Source of the DNA: Cephalopachus bancanus
Lineage: Eukaryota > Chordata > Mammalia > Primates > Tarsiidae
Assembly: GCA_027257055.1 (NCBI GenBank)
Contig: JAPVLO010000122.1
Span: 3,286,001-3,350,000 of the forward strand
Direction: 5' to 3'
DNA: 64,000 nucleotides
Shown here: piece after piece, positions 46,326-57,238 of the stretch
How positions within the stretch are numbered: position 1 is the first letter of the stretch
Layout of the letters: every line of letters begins with the position of its first letter
Translations under genes and position numbers: made by a program
Notes under the pieces: model-generated
What the model was told of the DNA's origin: nothing
The model's input: the letters and a program-made list of their open reading frames with translations, nothing else
Database searches by the model: none

Positions 46326-48212
46326 TGTTATTTCCCCATAGTGCTGGCTAGGTTGTGACATAGTTCTTTACCTACATCTTTCTCTCTCCCAGCTGAGCAG
46401 GAGTTGTAAGTCCCCTGTGGGAGGAGTCCTGGTTAGGGTGCAGTGGTGGATGATGGGAGCCCAAGCAGGACGGGGAACAAGCCTGTGCTCAGACAGACTT
46501 TGAGAGCACATCTTCTTCCAGTGGTGCCCAGAGGTCAGCTCCCCAGCTGGAAAGCTTGCCTGCAGATTAAATTTGACTGGCACCTGTTCCCAGTGTCTAG
46601 TGACCAACTCCCCTGCCAGATCCAAAAGGATCACCTCCCAGCCCTGCATGCCCACAGGTTGGATCCCTTGTGGCAGGGAACTCACTCCCTTTCAAGTAAC
46701 TAACTCACTCTCTTTCAAGTGCTGGGTGCAGACTTGAACAGGGAGGGAGTGACATGAAAGATACCTGAAGGTTTTCCTGGTGGGAAGGCTTCTGGGCTGC
46801 AAACAACAGACCAGGGGCCCATCCCCTCACCGTTTTTTGCAGAGTACTTGCAGCAGAGTCTGAAAACCAACCTGACCAGACTAACTGTGGGAGAAAAACC
46901 TGCAGCAGAGAGACCTTTCACAGCATGTAGTATGGAGCAGAAGTGAGTTCCCCTCTCTCTCTCACTGAGTGACCTATATAGAATGACAGAAAGGGCCCTA
47001 GAACATAGAGTCACTGACTAGCTTCTGAGCAACAAAACCAAAGAGGAAGGGTAGAGATGGAAGAGTGACTTGTCACAAATGAGGACAAATCAACAACAAT
47101 AACAACAATAGACAATCCTCAGAGTCTTAAAGAGACAACCACCAAAAAAGTATTTATCAGAGCACAAACAGTGAAAGCCCCCCCAGGGTGACCTCTCCTA
47201 GATGACAGTCACAGAAATCAGAGATTGGATGACTAAAATGAATAAAGAGAACCACAAGAAACTAGAAACAAAACTCACTGAAGGCATACTGGAAGTAAAA
47301 CAGTGTTGGCCAATTTCAGAAAAGCCCATTCTGAAATAATGGAAATGAAGAACTTCATCCTGGAAATTAAAAACATAGTAACAAGCATAGGAAGTAGGAT
47401 TAGTCAGGCAGAGAAAAAAATCTCAGAGCTTGGAGATCAAACTACAGAACTAATCCAGTCTGTCAAAAAACAGAAAAAAGGCTCAAAAAGAGTGAGCACA
47501 GCCTCTGAGAGATGTGGGACTATGTTAAGAAGCCAAATTCACACCTGATTGGTATCCCTGAAGCAGAAAGAGAAATTGAGAACATCATGGAACAAACATT
47601 CTATGAGCTCACCCAAGAAAACTGCTAGAGAGGTGACCATTCAAGTGGAAAAGATTCAGAGAACCCTCACAAGGTATCACATGAGACCATCCCCAAGACA
47701 CATAGGAATCCGCCTCCACAAAAAAACAGTCTTAAAGGCAGCAAGAGAGAAAGATCAGACCACCTACTGGGGAAGACCCATCAGAATTGCTCCAGACTTG
47801 TCTGAAGAAATACTACAAGCCAGAAAGGATGGGAGTCTTATTTTTAATGTTCTTAAAGAATTCCAGCCAAGAGTTTCCTAACCTACCAAGCTAGCCAAGC
47901 TACTCTGCCTGCTAAGCTTCATCAGTGACCGATAATTAAAATCCTTCTCAGACATCCAATCCTTAAGAGAACATGCTGCTTCCAGACAAGGCCTTTAGGA
48001 GATGCTTAAGAAGGTGTTGAACACAGAAACAAAAGAACTTATCATTTTTATTACAAAAGTACAGGCAGGCACAGACTTAACAGAGCATGCAGAGCATTTA
48101 CAAAAATGAAAATATATACATAAGTAAATACAATTGTAAAAAGAAGCAAAGCAATTCCCTAAGAGCCCTATGATGGAGATAAACTCTCCCATTTCTTTTC
48201 TTTTCTTTTTTT

Positions 48213-48312
48213 CAACATGGAACGTTTCATGAATTTGTGTGTCATGCTTGCACAGGGACCATGCTAATCTTCTCTGTACCATTTAAATTTTAGTATATGT
48301 GCTGCTGAAGCC
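48213..48312 (-). pseudogene. RNU6-P: U6 snRNA pseudogene, with A-rich tail
   Basis: U6 is the catalytic-core snRNA of the spliceosome, made by RNA polymerase III. In reverse complement, GGCTTCAGCAGCACATATAC, GTACAGAGAAGATTAGCATGG and TGCAAGCATGACACACAAAT align with U6 nearly end to end. The first 6-7 bases (GTGCTCG) are missing and several substitutions are present, including in the conserved ACAGAGA-flanking text (ATGGTACAGAGAAG). AAAAAAAGAAAAGAAAAG follows its 3' end, so it is a retrocopy. The snRNA-type promoter upstream (TATA, PSE) is not seen. It is nested in the L1 linker. Confidence 0.93.
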
Positions 48313-48332
48313 AATACAACATTTCTTTTTTT

Positions 48333-48619
48333 TCTTTTTTTTGAGTTGGAATCTCACTTTGTTGCCCAGACTGGAATACGTTGGCACACTCCTGGCCACT
48401 GCAGCCTCGACCTGCTGGGCTTTGGTGATCCTTCTGCCTCAGCCTTCCAAGTAGCCAGAACTATAGGTGTGCGCTACCACACCTGGCTAGTTTTTTATTT
48501 ATTGTAGAGATGAGGTCTTGCTAAGTTTCCTGGGTGGGTCTCGAACCCGTGGGCTCAGGCAATCCACTCGCCTCAGCCTCTCAAAGTGCTGGGATTACAG
48601 GCTGAGCTACTGCGCCCGG
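48333..48619 (-). mobile_element. Alu, lineage-specific subtype, beside U6 in L1
   Basis: GAGTTGGAATCTCACTTTG to CTGCGCCCGGC, a full dimer in reverse. ACAACATTTC (before the T tail) and ACAATATTTC (after) give a 10-bp target duplication with one difference. The pre-insertion sequence reads straight into L1 ORF2 (ACAATATTTCAATAATTAATT). Confidence 0.93.
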
Positions 48620-49239
48620 CACAATATTTCAATAATTAATTTGAATGTGAATGGACTGAATGCATCACTGAAGATGCATAGACTGGCAAAATGGATAAAA
48701 AAGCATGATCCTTCAGTCTACTGTCCTTAGGAAACTAATCTTACTGCAAATGATACCCGCAGGCTCAAAGGTAAAAGCTGGAAAATGATCTTTCAGGTAA
48801 ATGGAAAACAGAAGAGAGCAGGGGTGGCTATTCTAATATCTGACAAAGCAGACTTCAAACTATCAAAAGTTAAAAAGAACACAGAAGGGCACTACATAAT
48901 GATAAAAGGCTCAATCCACCAGCAAGAAATATCTATCTTAAATATATATGCATGCAACATGGAGCACCAGGTTCTATAAAGCAACTGCTAAGTAAACTAA
49001 GAGAGGATATTGATACTCACACAATCATAGTTGGAGCTCTCAATATCCACTAACAGCTCTACAGAGATCATCAAGGTAAAAACCAATAAGGAAATCTGAA
49101 GCCTTAACTGCATACTTGATCAAATGGATTTAATAGACATCTTCGGAGCTCCACTGAACAACTACTGAGTACAGATTCTACTCATCAGCACATGGAACAT
49201 ACTCTGAGATCGATCATATTCTCAGATATACCTACATCT

Positions 49240-50180
49240 TTCTTATTTGATTGTTCATAACTTGAACAGAGGGAATATATTCTGTTCATGTAACATTCAC
49301 AGCCTATTTCATGGTGACATGTAGTAGGCACTAGATGCATGTGTAAACCAAAAATAAAATTCTAAGCCCCTCAACTGAATGAGTGGACTCCCTCTGGCCC
49401 AGGAAATCTGAAAAACTAAATTCCAGGCTGTGTTGGAAAAGAGATTGAACATGCCTCATTATTTCCTCTCCTTTTTGGTGTTTAGGGACAACTGACTAAC
49501 ATTAACATTAATATCATAAGACTGAGGAAACAGACCCTGTGGAAATAAGATACCAAATTCCAATCTGACTATGGCATAGTATCACATGATGGTTACATTG
49601 TGTCACAAAATATGTTTGTTTGATATGTTTAGATTGGTTCAACAAATCTCTTGGAGAAATTTGCATCTGGAGAGAATCTCCCTCCCTAGGAAGAGTCTGA
49701 TACCTTTAAAGACATTTATTCTCTCTGAAACCTGCTACTTAAGAGGCTTCATCTACATAACAAGAACTTTGGCTTTCACAACTTCCCCTGTCTTAATTCA
49801 AGCATTTTTTTATACTGACTTTGGAATTCCTTATACAGGGTTTAACTTTTTCAACCAATTGCGAATCAGAAAATCTTTGCGTCTACCTATGATCTGTAAG
49901 CCTTTCCCCTCCTTGCTTTGAGATGTCCTACTTCTTGGGGGAATCAATGTATACCTTATATCTATTGATTTATGTCCTCTAAGTGTCTATCTCTGTCTCC
50001 CTAAAATGTATACAACCAAGTTATAACACAACCACCTTGGACATGTGTTCTCAGGACCTCCTGAGATTGTACCCCAGGCCATGGTCATTCATATTTGGCT
50101 CAGAATAAACCTCTTTAAATATTTTCCAGAGTTTGACTTTTCATTAACACATGTTTGTTGAGTGAATGTTGACATCTACT
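49240..50180 (+). mobile_element. L2 3' end, split by an LTR
   Basis: GGGAATATATTCTGTTCATG, GGTGACATGTAGTAGGCACTAGATGCATG, then (after the LTR) CATGTTTGTTGAGTGAATG. Joined, the two sides read as the standard L2 3' end (..CATAGTAGGCRCTCAATAAATGTTTGTTGAATGAATG). This confirms the LTR edges exactly. Confidence 0.7.
49338..50153 (+). mobile_element. Solo ERV1-class LTR with CATG duplication
   Basis: The LTR spans 49342-50149. It starts TGTAAACC and ends TTTCATTAACA. CATG precedes it (49338-49341) and follows it (50150-50153), a 4-bp duplication as ERV1 elements make. It includes CTCAACTGAATGAGTGGAC, AATGTATACAACCAAG, ACCACCTTGGACATGTG and the polyadenylation-type AATAAACCTCTTTAAAT at 50103. About 808 bp, no internal provirus and no coding frame. 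I recall it as similar to MER4-group LTRs. Confidence 0.8.
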
Positions 50181-50484
50181 GTTCCCATGGAATTAGGAAA
50201 TAAACTCTCCTGGTTGGTTTTTGAGCAGTCACACTTAGAGAACTGGTTCTCTAGACCAGAACTTCCCAAATGAAGTATAGTGTTGTTATGCCTGAGAGAC
50301 TGCTTTCACAGCCTTTGGGTGGCCTGAGCTTCTGCAGATGGCTTAGGGGCATTCATCAGTTTACCCTGGTGTGACATGTGAATGTAATTTTCTGAGAGTC
50401 TGTCATGACATAAAAAAAAGTTGGCAGGCACTGTTCCAGGCTGTAATGTAACACATTCAGTTGTGACAGAATACAACTCAGTAC

Positions 50485-50830
50485 CTGGCTTAGTGTATTC
50501 AGGCTGCTATCACAAAATACCATAGACTAGATAATTTTTAAATAACAGAAGTTTATGACTCACATTTCTGGAGGGTTGGAAGTCCAAGATCAAGGCACCA
50601 GCAGATTTAGAGTCTGGAGAGGACCTGATCTGATTCATAGTTGGTGCCCTCTTGCTGTAGAAGGGGTGATCAAGAGCCCTCAGGCCTCTTTTATAAGGAC
50701 AGTACTCCCATTCACAATGACTTCTTCATCAAGACCTAGTCATCTCCAAGCCCCACCTCTTATCATTGCCTTAGGAGTTAGGGTTTCAATGTGAATTTTG
50801 GGGGGCTACAAACATTCAGACCATAGCAGC
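50485..50830 (-). mobile_element. MaLR-type LTR
   Basis: GGCTGCTATCACAAAATACC, AGACTAGATAATTTTTAAATAAC, TTTCTGGAGGGTTGGAAGTCC, AGATCAAGGCACCAGCAG and GTGAATTTTGGGGGGCTAC, ending CCATAGCAGC. This is reverse LTR text of the MST/MLT1 kind, nearly complete. Confidence 0.75.
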
Positions 50831-51694
50831 ACCATTTTTGAAAAATAAAATGAGTTTTATATTTTAGCCAGCTAACTTCCTAGATAAAGACTGAAAAGAT
50901 ACACAGTCTATTGAAGTTGTTTGAGAAGTTATATAGTAAGCTCCCACTCTAACCTTCAAGATGCAAACTTTTAAAGATGTGAGTGTGTGTTTGCATGTCC
51001 AATTATGTAAATTAGTTCACCTGCCTGGTGTATATTGTCAGTGTGCATGCATCCTCCACAAATGGTTGTGGTTTTGTGTACTTTACAGTACTATTATAGA
51101 GTATAGTAGTACAGTATCTATTTCAAGCCCAGAATGTCCAGAAGCAAGTGTAAAAGCAGCAGTGATATGGTTGGTACTCTATAGCTAATTGTGTTAGTTG
51201 GGTACCTAGGCTAACTTTGCCAGACTTACAAACAAATTGAACTTAGGCACGTGCTCTTGGAACAGAACTTGTTCGTATGTAGGGGACTTACTAGAATTGT
51301 GACTTTTTTCCTATTATTGCCCCCAAATGCATTTCTGTAATTAAAAGAGGACAAACCCTCATAAGGGTTATTTTTAAAACTTTTATAAAATGTTATATTA
51401 GAAATATTTATATATCTACTCCTATAAGTAAGTATACTCTAAACAATGATGATAAGTTGTTATATTATGAACAATAGAATAGCCTTCAATGGGGTTAAAA
51501 AAAAACCCATGTTTAATCTATGAAGAAAAATGTCTGTTTCTCAAGGAAAAATAAAAAGCTATTTATCCAGTAGAAAGTAGTAACTGTTGAAACTTGAACA
51601 CTGAAACAAATAAAACATCTGAACTCAGAAATAAAAATAAATATATTTAAAATAGAGTAAAACTTATTTTAAAATGAAATGAACTTAATAGTTC

Positions 51695-51835
51695 ATTAAA
51701 TGCTCAATATGTTTGTTGAACGAATATGTGGAAAACCAAGCACCTACTACGTGCCAGGTGCTGTGCTAGGTAACCAAAGTGTCAGATGTGGTTGCCCTGC
51801 TGAAGTTGCTCACAGTCTGGGGAAGACTGAAGTTT
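51695..51835 (-). mobile_element. Old mammalian repeat fragment
   Basis: TTTGTTGAACGAATATGTGG and CACCTACTACGTGCCAGGTGCTGTGCTAGG, then GCTCACAGTCTGGGG, match the beginning of the old repeat described at 34765. Strand and family are tentative. Confidence 0.4.
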
Positions 51836-52973
51836 ATTTTCTTATCAAACATTTAATGCTCTTTTCTTATTTGTACTAGTTATGTTCTAAACCCAGGGTT
51901 ACTAATAGTGAATCACATGCGCGTGCTTCTGAATCTGCTTAGCCCCTTGGTCTTCCAGGAGGTGTCAACTATGACTCTTTGATCCCTTTCTTTTATTAAA
52001 ACTCTCTAGGCTGACTTCCATGTGATTGACTGGATTGTTCTCTCTCTCTTGAGCTAATATTGGCCCACCCAGAAATGTAGAGTCACATTCTACACTTTTC
52101 CATTGGTTTTTAAAGATAATTCCTGTTGGTTTGACATTTTCCTTCCCATACAAGTTCATAGGTATCTGAAAAATCCAGATATCTTACTGAATAAGATGTC
52201 TTATTAATAATAGAAGTTAGTGTTGTAAACAAATGATCATGCCACAAGAGTAACAAACTGTAATTATGAACACATATAAAGAGCTTGCTATTATAGTCAA
52301 ATAAAGCTGCAATAAAAATGATCTGGCACCTTTTATGATTTACATATTCGTTCTTGGACAGCATTGTAATTAGGAACAAATGGTTCATATGATGTGCAGA
52401 TAAATGACTATAATTAGTACTACTTTCTTGCAGTCAAGCCATATTTTTTGTTTTCCTGATAGCATGCACCCTTTCATCTTCTCCACACACCCACTGACAC
52501 TTGCAGATGAGAAAGACAAAGGTCTGGAATTTTACTCATCCACAGCTAGAGAGCCCCTCTCCTCCTCTCCCCTCTCCCTCCCCATCTCCACCCCTACTGC
52601 CCAACAACCAGTACCTTTCCAATCAGAGCTGCATTCTGCTCTGCCCATTGACCTGGAGCTGGAAGGCAAGGCAGCAAAATCTCTAAAGTCAGAAAATTTT
52701 GCCCTACGTGGTGGCTTGGGGAGGGAGAGAAACTGACCACATAATCATCCTGCAGCAAGTAAGGCGAGAGGGCTGCAAATGGTATGAATTGGCCCTGAAG
52801 CCCTCATCTCTAAGAGACGGCCTACAGAGAGATGAGAGGAGAAAGGCTATTTCTGAGCAAGGTGCATGTGCAATTTTTGAGAGTGCATGGGGGCACTATT
52901 TTCCCTGGTACTGTAGGTATAGGCTGTGACAGTCTCATGAAAGAACCATACTTACTTTGCACTACTTCTTTTT
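51836..52973. other. RAPGEF4: Intronic DNA, no feature recognised
   Basis: The two overlapping plus-strand frames at 52404-52736 reflect a CT-rich stretch (CCCCTCTCCTCCTCTCCCC). No exon or repeat was named. Confidence 0.4.
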
Positions 52974-53300
52974 TAAAATTTTTTTTGGAAGTAGATTTAG
53001 GGGGTACAGGTGCTATTTTGTTACATGGAAATATTGCCTAGTAGTGAAGTCTGGGCTTTGAATACACCCATTATTCAAATAGTGTATATTGTCTCCATAG
53101 GTAATTTTTCATCCCTCACACCACCTTTTGTAGTCTCCAGTATCTATTATTCTGCTCTGTATGTCCACGGGTACCCAGTGTTTAGCTCCCACTTAAAAGT
53201 GAGAACACGACGTGTTTGACTTTCTGTTTCTGAGTTATTTCATTTAGGATGATGGCCTCCAGTTCCATCCGTGTTGCTGCAAAATACATGATTTCGTTCC
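52974..53300 (-). mobile_element. 5'-truncated L1 3' end, part of a U6-L1 chimera
   Basis: In reverse, GCAACACGGATGGAACTGGAGG, AGAAAGTCAAACACG, GTTCTCACTTTTAAGTGGGAG and GCTAAACACTGGG are the end of L1 ORF2 and 3' UTR. The run ends in an A-rich tail at about 52974. Its 5' end stops at GGAACGAAATCATG, directly next to the U6 copy at 53602-53708 once the Alu at 53315-53588 is removed. Confidence 0.9.
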
Positions 53301-53314
53301 TTTTTTTTTTTTTT

Positions 53315-53588
53315 GAGTTGAAGTCTCACTCTGTCACCCAGACTGGAGTGCAGGGGCCGCTCCCAGCCACCGCAGCCTCGACCTGCTGGGCTCCGGCGAT
53401 CCTTCTGCCTCAGTCTTCCAAGTAGCTGGAATTACAGGCATGCGCTACCATGCCCAGATGATTTTTTTATTTATTATAGAGATGAGGTCTCGCTGCCCAG
53501 GCGAGTCTCGAACCCTTGGGCTCAGGCAATCCACTCACCTCAGCCTCCCAAAGGCGTGGGATTACAGGCTGAACCACCGAGCCCGGCT
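53315..53588 (-). mobile_element. Alu, lineage-specific subtype, at the U6-L1 seam
   Basis: GAGTTGAAGTCTCACTCTG to CACCGAGCCCGGCT, a full dimer in reverse. TTCCTTTTTTT occurs on both sides as the target duplication, which shows insertion into the T-run of the U6-L1 junction. The right arm has GGGGCCG-CTCC-CAGCCAC, a partly decayed hairpin. Confidence 0.94.
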
Positions 53589-53601
53589 CATTCCTTTTTT
53601 T

Positions 53602-53708
53602 AAAAAAATGGAATGCATCACAGATTTATGTGTAATCCTTGCATGGGGGCCATGTCAATCTTCTCTGTATCATTCCAATTTTAGTATATATGCTGCTAAG
53701 ATGAGCAC
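53602..53708 (-). pseudogene. RNU6-P: Full-length U6 snRNA pseudogene, fused to L1
   Basis: In reverse complement it begins exactly at the U6 5' end (GTGCTCATCTTAGCAGCATA) and includes ATACAGAGAAGATTGACATGG. It ends GCATTCCATTTTTTT, so all of U6 including the oligo-U end is present (about 107 bases). The ACAGAGA box is intact. The neighbouring AGC motif is changed (AGATTGACATGG for AGATTAGCATGG). On the minus strand it is followed at once by an A-run and L1 3' sequence in the same direction, the layout of a U6-L1 chimeric retrocopy. Confidence 0.93.
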
Positions 53709-54094
53709 TGTTACACTGCTAAATAGAAATTGGAGAGAGAAGAAGCGAGTTTTGGTATTATCACACCTGAATGAGCATGTGGATGTTCTAGAAGTGTGAC
53801 ACGATGGTTGCAATGTATTGTAAAAAGTACAATATATGGAGCCCTAAAAGCTTTGTCCTAATTAGTCTCCATATTGTGTGTCCCTTTTTCTTCTAGTTCC
53901 TTCCCTGTTAGAATTTTCCAGAATAATGGCTCTGATTTTTTCTGACTGGCTGGCATTTAAGTCCTACCCCGATCAGGTCCCAGTCTTGCTTCTGAGTCCC
54001 CCGCTTTGAGGAGCCGTTTGAACATCAAACCATTGGCACTACTGGTTACTCCCGTCCTATCATTTTCTGCCTCCATATCTTTGCTCCTGCTTTA

Positions 54095-54490
54095 TTGTTT
54101 TGCTGCCTGAAAACCTGTTAACCTCTGTTTGTACTTTTACAATTTCTGCCCATTCTCCAAAACCTAGTTAAAATATCAGCTGAAATGCCGTGGAAAGCTG
54201 AGAATTGGAAGAAAAAGAGTTCTCTGTGAAGCCGTCTCTGCTTACCTTTGTTTCAACCAGCTCTGAACCCCTAGGAGTTTTCCTACAGACCTCTATGTAC
54301 CTTTTTATGGATCCATGTGACTTCCTTTATCCTTGAACTGTCATTATTTGTATAGATGTCTTAGATCCCCTAATAGATCAGAAGCTGTTTTAGGGCAGAA
54401 TCAAGGTCTGGTTCTTCCTTATAACTCTCAAAGAGCTCTTCATTGTGCTTTTTACATTGGCAGACATGTAAAAGTATTGTTGAATAAAAG
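54095..54490 (+). mobile_element. L2 LINE 3' fragment
   Basis: TTCTCTGTGAAGCCGTCTCTG, GTCTTAGATCCCCTAATAGATC, AAGCTGTTTTAGGGCAGAATC and AAGGTCTGGTTC match L2 3' text (..CTAGACTGTGAGCTCCTTGAGGGCAGG). It is decayed. Confidence 0.5.
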
Positions 54491-55591
54491 AAGTCAGAGA
54501 CTGAAATTCAAAATCCTGTTGCTGTTTATCTCTGCTTGGGTGAAGAAAAGGTGTGGGACAAAGGAACTTCCTGTTTTGCTTGTTCGGAGACTTGGGACTA
54601 GGATAGGTGTAGGCATCTGATTCTTGCTGGCTCTGAGGAGTGGCTTCCTCTTCTTTACAGGAGAAACAGAAGAGGTGGCCCAGCTTTTGGCATTTAGGAA
54701 GTTTGTTATGCTCTTTCGGATCAGAGCTGTGTCTTTGGCATGGGTAGGTAATCTTGTATCCTTTTGCTAAGTGGGCCATTCATGACTATAACAAGGCCCC
54801 TTTATGAAATCAGTTTTGGCCAGTCACTGGCCCTTTGGGAGCTCTGTCTCTAAGCATCTTATTGTCTGAGTAGTCATAATTACTGGGAGTCATAATTAAA
54901 TGCAATAATTCGAACCTTGCCTGAAACGTTATATATGGTCAGCTTTCTTTTTTTAAGTCAACATTCTATACATTAGCCTATCTGGCCTGAACTATTAATT
55001 GTGATCACTCTGAACACCAAAATGACTAACAGCAAAAAGAAAGACTGTCAAATGGCATCTTCATCCCTAACTCATCATAATCCCTGCCATATGTCCTTGG
55101 CACAGATAATGCTGCCTGGGGCTTTCCATCCTATGCAGTGAGGCGTACTGGAAATTGGTGTTGATGAGGACTGCTCTTGGCATTTTATACACTAAAGGGG
55201 GTACCGGAAACTTTCCAAAAAGAATGAAATTCAAGGCATCTGTTTTCCCTGGCACTTGTAGTTTTGGAACTATGGAAATGAGATATATTAGACTTAGTGG
55301 GTATGATGAAAAGTTTTTGTCTAATAAAAATTTACAAAAAATTATATTAGATATTTTCTCTGCTAGCCACTCAGATTTATGTGACAGTCTATTCACTATT
55401 GAAAAAAGCCTAAGCACCCTGAAAGCAAAGGAAATTTGATTATATCCTACTGTACCTCAAATAATCTTTAATTTACCAATATTCTTTAGGTGATAGGACC
55501 CTATAACCATATAAACATTAGTTTTAGGCCAGAGTCAGCTATACCATAAAAAGAACATTAATTTTTTTTTCCTTTTCTTTCTTCTTTTTTT
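54491..55591. other. RAPGEF4: Intronic DNA, no feature recognised
   Basis: Overlapping frames on both strands at 54390-54779 and 55067-55439 are unsupported. No repeat was named. Confidence 0.4.
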
Positions 55592-55870
55592 GAGTCAGAG
55601 TCTCACTCTGTTGCCCAGGCTGGAGTGCAGTGCCACGATCACGGCTTACCACAACCTTGACCTCCTGGGTTCAGGCAAACCTTCTACATCAGCTTCCTGA
55701 GGGACTACCGGCATGCACCACCACGCCCAGCTAATTTTTAAAATTTTTTTTGTAGAGACGAGGTCAAACTATGTTGCCTAGGCTGGTCTTGAACTCCTGA
55801 CCTCAAGCAATCCTCCCACTTTAGCCTCCCCAAATGCTGGGATTACAGGTATGAGCCACTGCACCTGGCC
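55592..55870 (-). mobile_element. AluJ-type Alu
   Basis: GAGTCAGAGTCTCACTCTG, CAACCTTGACCTCCTGGG and GACCTCAAGCAATCCTCCCAC, ending GCACCTGGCC. A short deletion removes part of the right arm around GCTTCCTGAGGGACTACC. Confidence 0.93.
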
Positions 55871-56169
55871 AAGAGAACGTGATTCTAACCAAATTACTAG
55901 ATGCATTTTGACCTCACAAGAGATCTAGAAGATCCAGGTACCTTTTGGCTAAGATATTCAGATTCTGATTCTAGGGTAACACTTGACATGTCATCCTGGT
56001 TTATTTTTATTTATTTTGCATTTATTGGTTCGATATATAACCCATCTTAGAACACCGATTATTCTAAATCTAAACAGAATCAGAAAATTTAGCCCCAAGT
56101 CACTCTATTGAATATGAGAAAGTCAAGACTCTGGGAGGTTAAACAACTTTCATTTCATTACATCATAAT

Positions 56170-56960
56170 ATTTTAAACTCTTTGGAGGTATGTACTGCCT
56201 TTTTAATTGGAAAAATTTCAACTATTACTTCTTTAAATTTTTTTTCCCCATTTTCTTTTTCTTTTCATCTCGGATCTTAATTACATGTAGATTAAACTGT
56301 CTTAGTATTGTTTCATAGGCCATTAAGTCGCTGTTCATTGTTTTTTAAATTCTCCTCCTCCCCTGTGCTCAGTTTGGATAATTTTTATTCCCTGACTTAA
56401 GGCTCAATGATCTTCTTTTCTGCAGTGCCCCATCTACTTTTATGTTCATACAGTGATTTTTTTTCATATTTTGTGTTTTTAAGTTTTAGAATTTTCATTT
56501 GCTTCTTTTTAATAGTATTCATTTTGTTGTTGATATTCCCTATCTGTTCACTCATTATGCTAATTTTTTCTTTTGAATCTTTAAACATGTTTTTCATAGC
56601 TGTAGTTGTTTTAAAGTCCTTGTTTGCTGTTTTCTATACCTCTGTCATCTATGGATCTGATTCTATCAATTATTTTCTAGTTGTGGGTCAGTTTTCTATT
56701 TGTTTGCATATATAGTAATTTCTATTTGTACACTAGACATTGTGAATGTTATACTTTTGAGAGTCTGGATTTTTTTTTTTTAAATTTAAAGAAGGTCAGC
56801 TTCTGTTTTCACAGGCAGTTAACTTACTGGCCAATCAACTTGATTCTATTGGATTTGTTTTCAACTTTGTTAAGATGGGACTAGGTTTTTTGCTAGAGTA
56901 GCATTTTTGGAGACTTTATTGAATGTCCAGGGTGATGAATGAGGTCAGTATACTCTGACT
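56170..56960 (-). mobile_element. Old L1-like fragment
   Basis: T-rich text such as TTTAGAATTTTCATTTGCTTC, GATATTCCCTATCTGTTCAC, AAACATGTTTTTCATAGCTG, CTAGACATTGTGAATGTTATAC and GTTTTCAACTTTGTTAAGATGGG matches reverse L1M-type sequence that I know. The part of L1 is not certain. Confidence 0.5.
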
Positions 56961-57135
56961 GGTCAGAGCTGCTGTATCTTTCAGCACTGGGTGACCTCCA
57001 AAATCTCCATTCAGGTCACATACTCTCCAGGAGCTTTGTCTGCCAGGTTTCCTCATGAATATTGGCCTAAACATGTGCAGTTAATGACTCAAGAAGTCTC
57101 CTGTGCTAAATTTTAAATCCCTTTCTATGAATAGC

Positions 57136-57238
57136 TTCTTTCTTTCTCCCTTCCCTCCCTTCTTTTCCCTTCCCTCCCTCCCTCCTTCCCTCCTTCCTTC
57201 CTTCTTTGTTGGGATCTCACTCTGTCACCCAGGTTGGA
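57136..57238. repeat. Polypyrimidine tract with an Alu scrap
   Basis: 57136-57205 is almost pure C/T (TTTCTTTCTCCCTTCCCTCC...CTTCCTTCCTTC) and could form triplex DNA. It is followed by GGGATCTCACTCTGTCACCC (to 57238), the reverse of an Alu 3' end about 28 bases long. The tract is probably the expanded tail of a nearly deleted minus-strand Alu. Confidence 0.8.

Larger units (their letters stand above)
46380..49235 (+). mobile_element. L1 5' UTR, ORF1 and start of ORF2, dead
   Basis: 46380-47300 is L1 5' UTR text. 47300-47900 is ORF1, with EMKNFILEIKNI and then AEKKISELGDQTTELIQSV in one frame, followed after a stop by TRYHMRPSPRHIGIRLHKKT and ILQARKDGSLIFNVLKEFQP. After the linker, 48625-49235 is the ORF2 endonuclease start: LNVNGLNA, RLAKWIKKHDPSVYCP, KQKRAGVAILISDKADFK, then YIMIKGSIHQQEISILNIYA. 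Stops and shifts break every frame. It ends abruptly at about 49235, without the reverse transcriptase or a 3' UTR. A U6 copy and an Alu sit in the ORF1-ORF2 linker. Confidence 0.88.

Noticed and set aside
48518..48979. Frames with RLAKWIKKHDPSVYCP and KRAGVAILISDKADFK
   Set aside because: Real protein ancestry, but this is the L1 ORF2 endonuclease in a dead element and is annotated as such, not as a host gene.
49338..50153. An intact endogenous retrovirus
   Set aside because: Only a solo LTR is present; there is no gag, pol or env-like sequence next to it or to the other LTRs.
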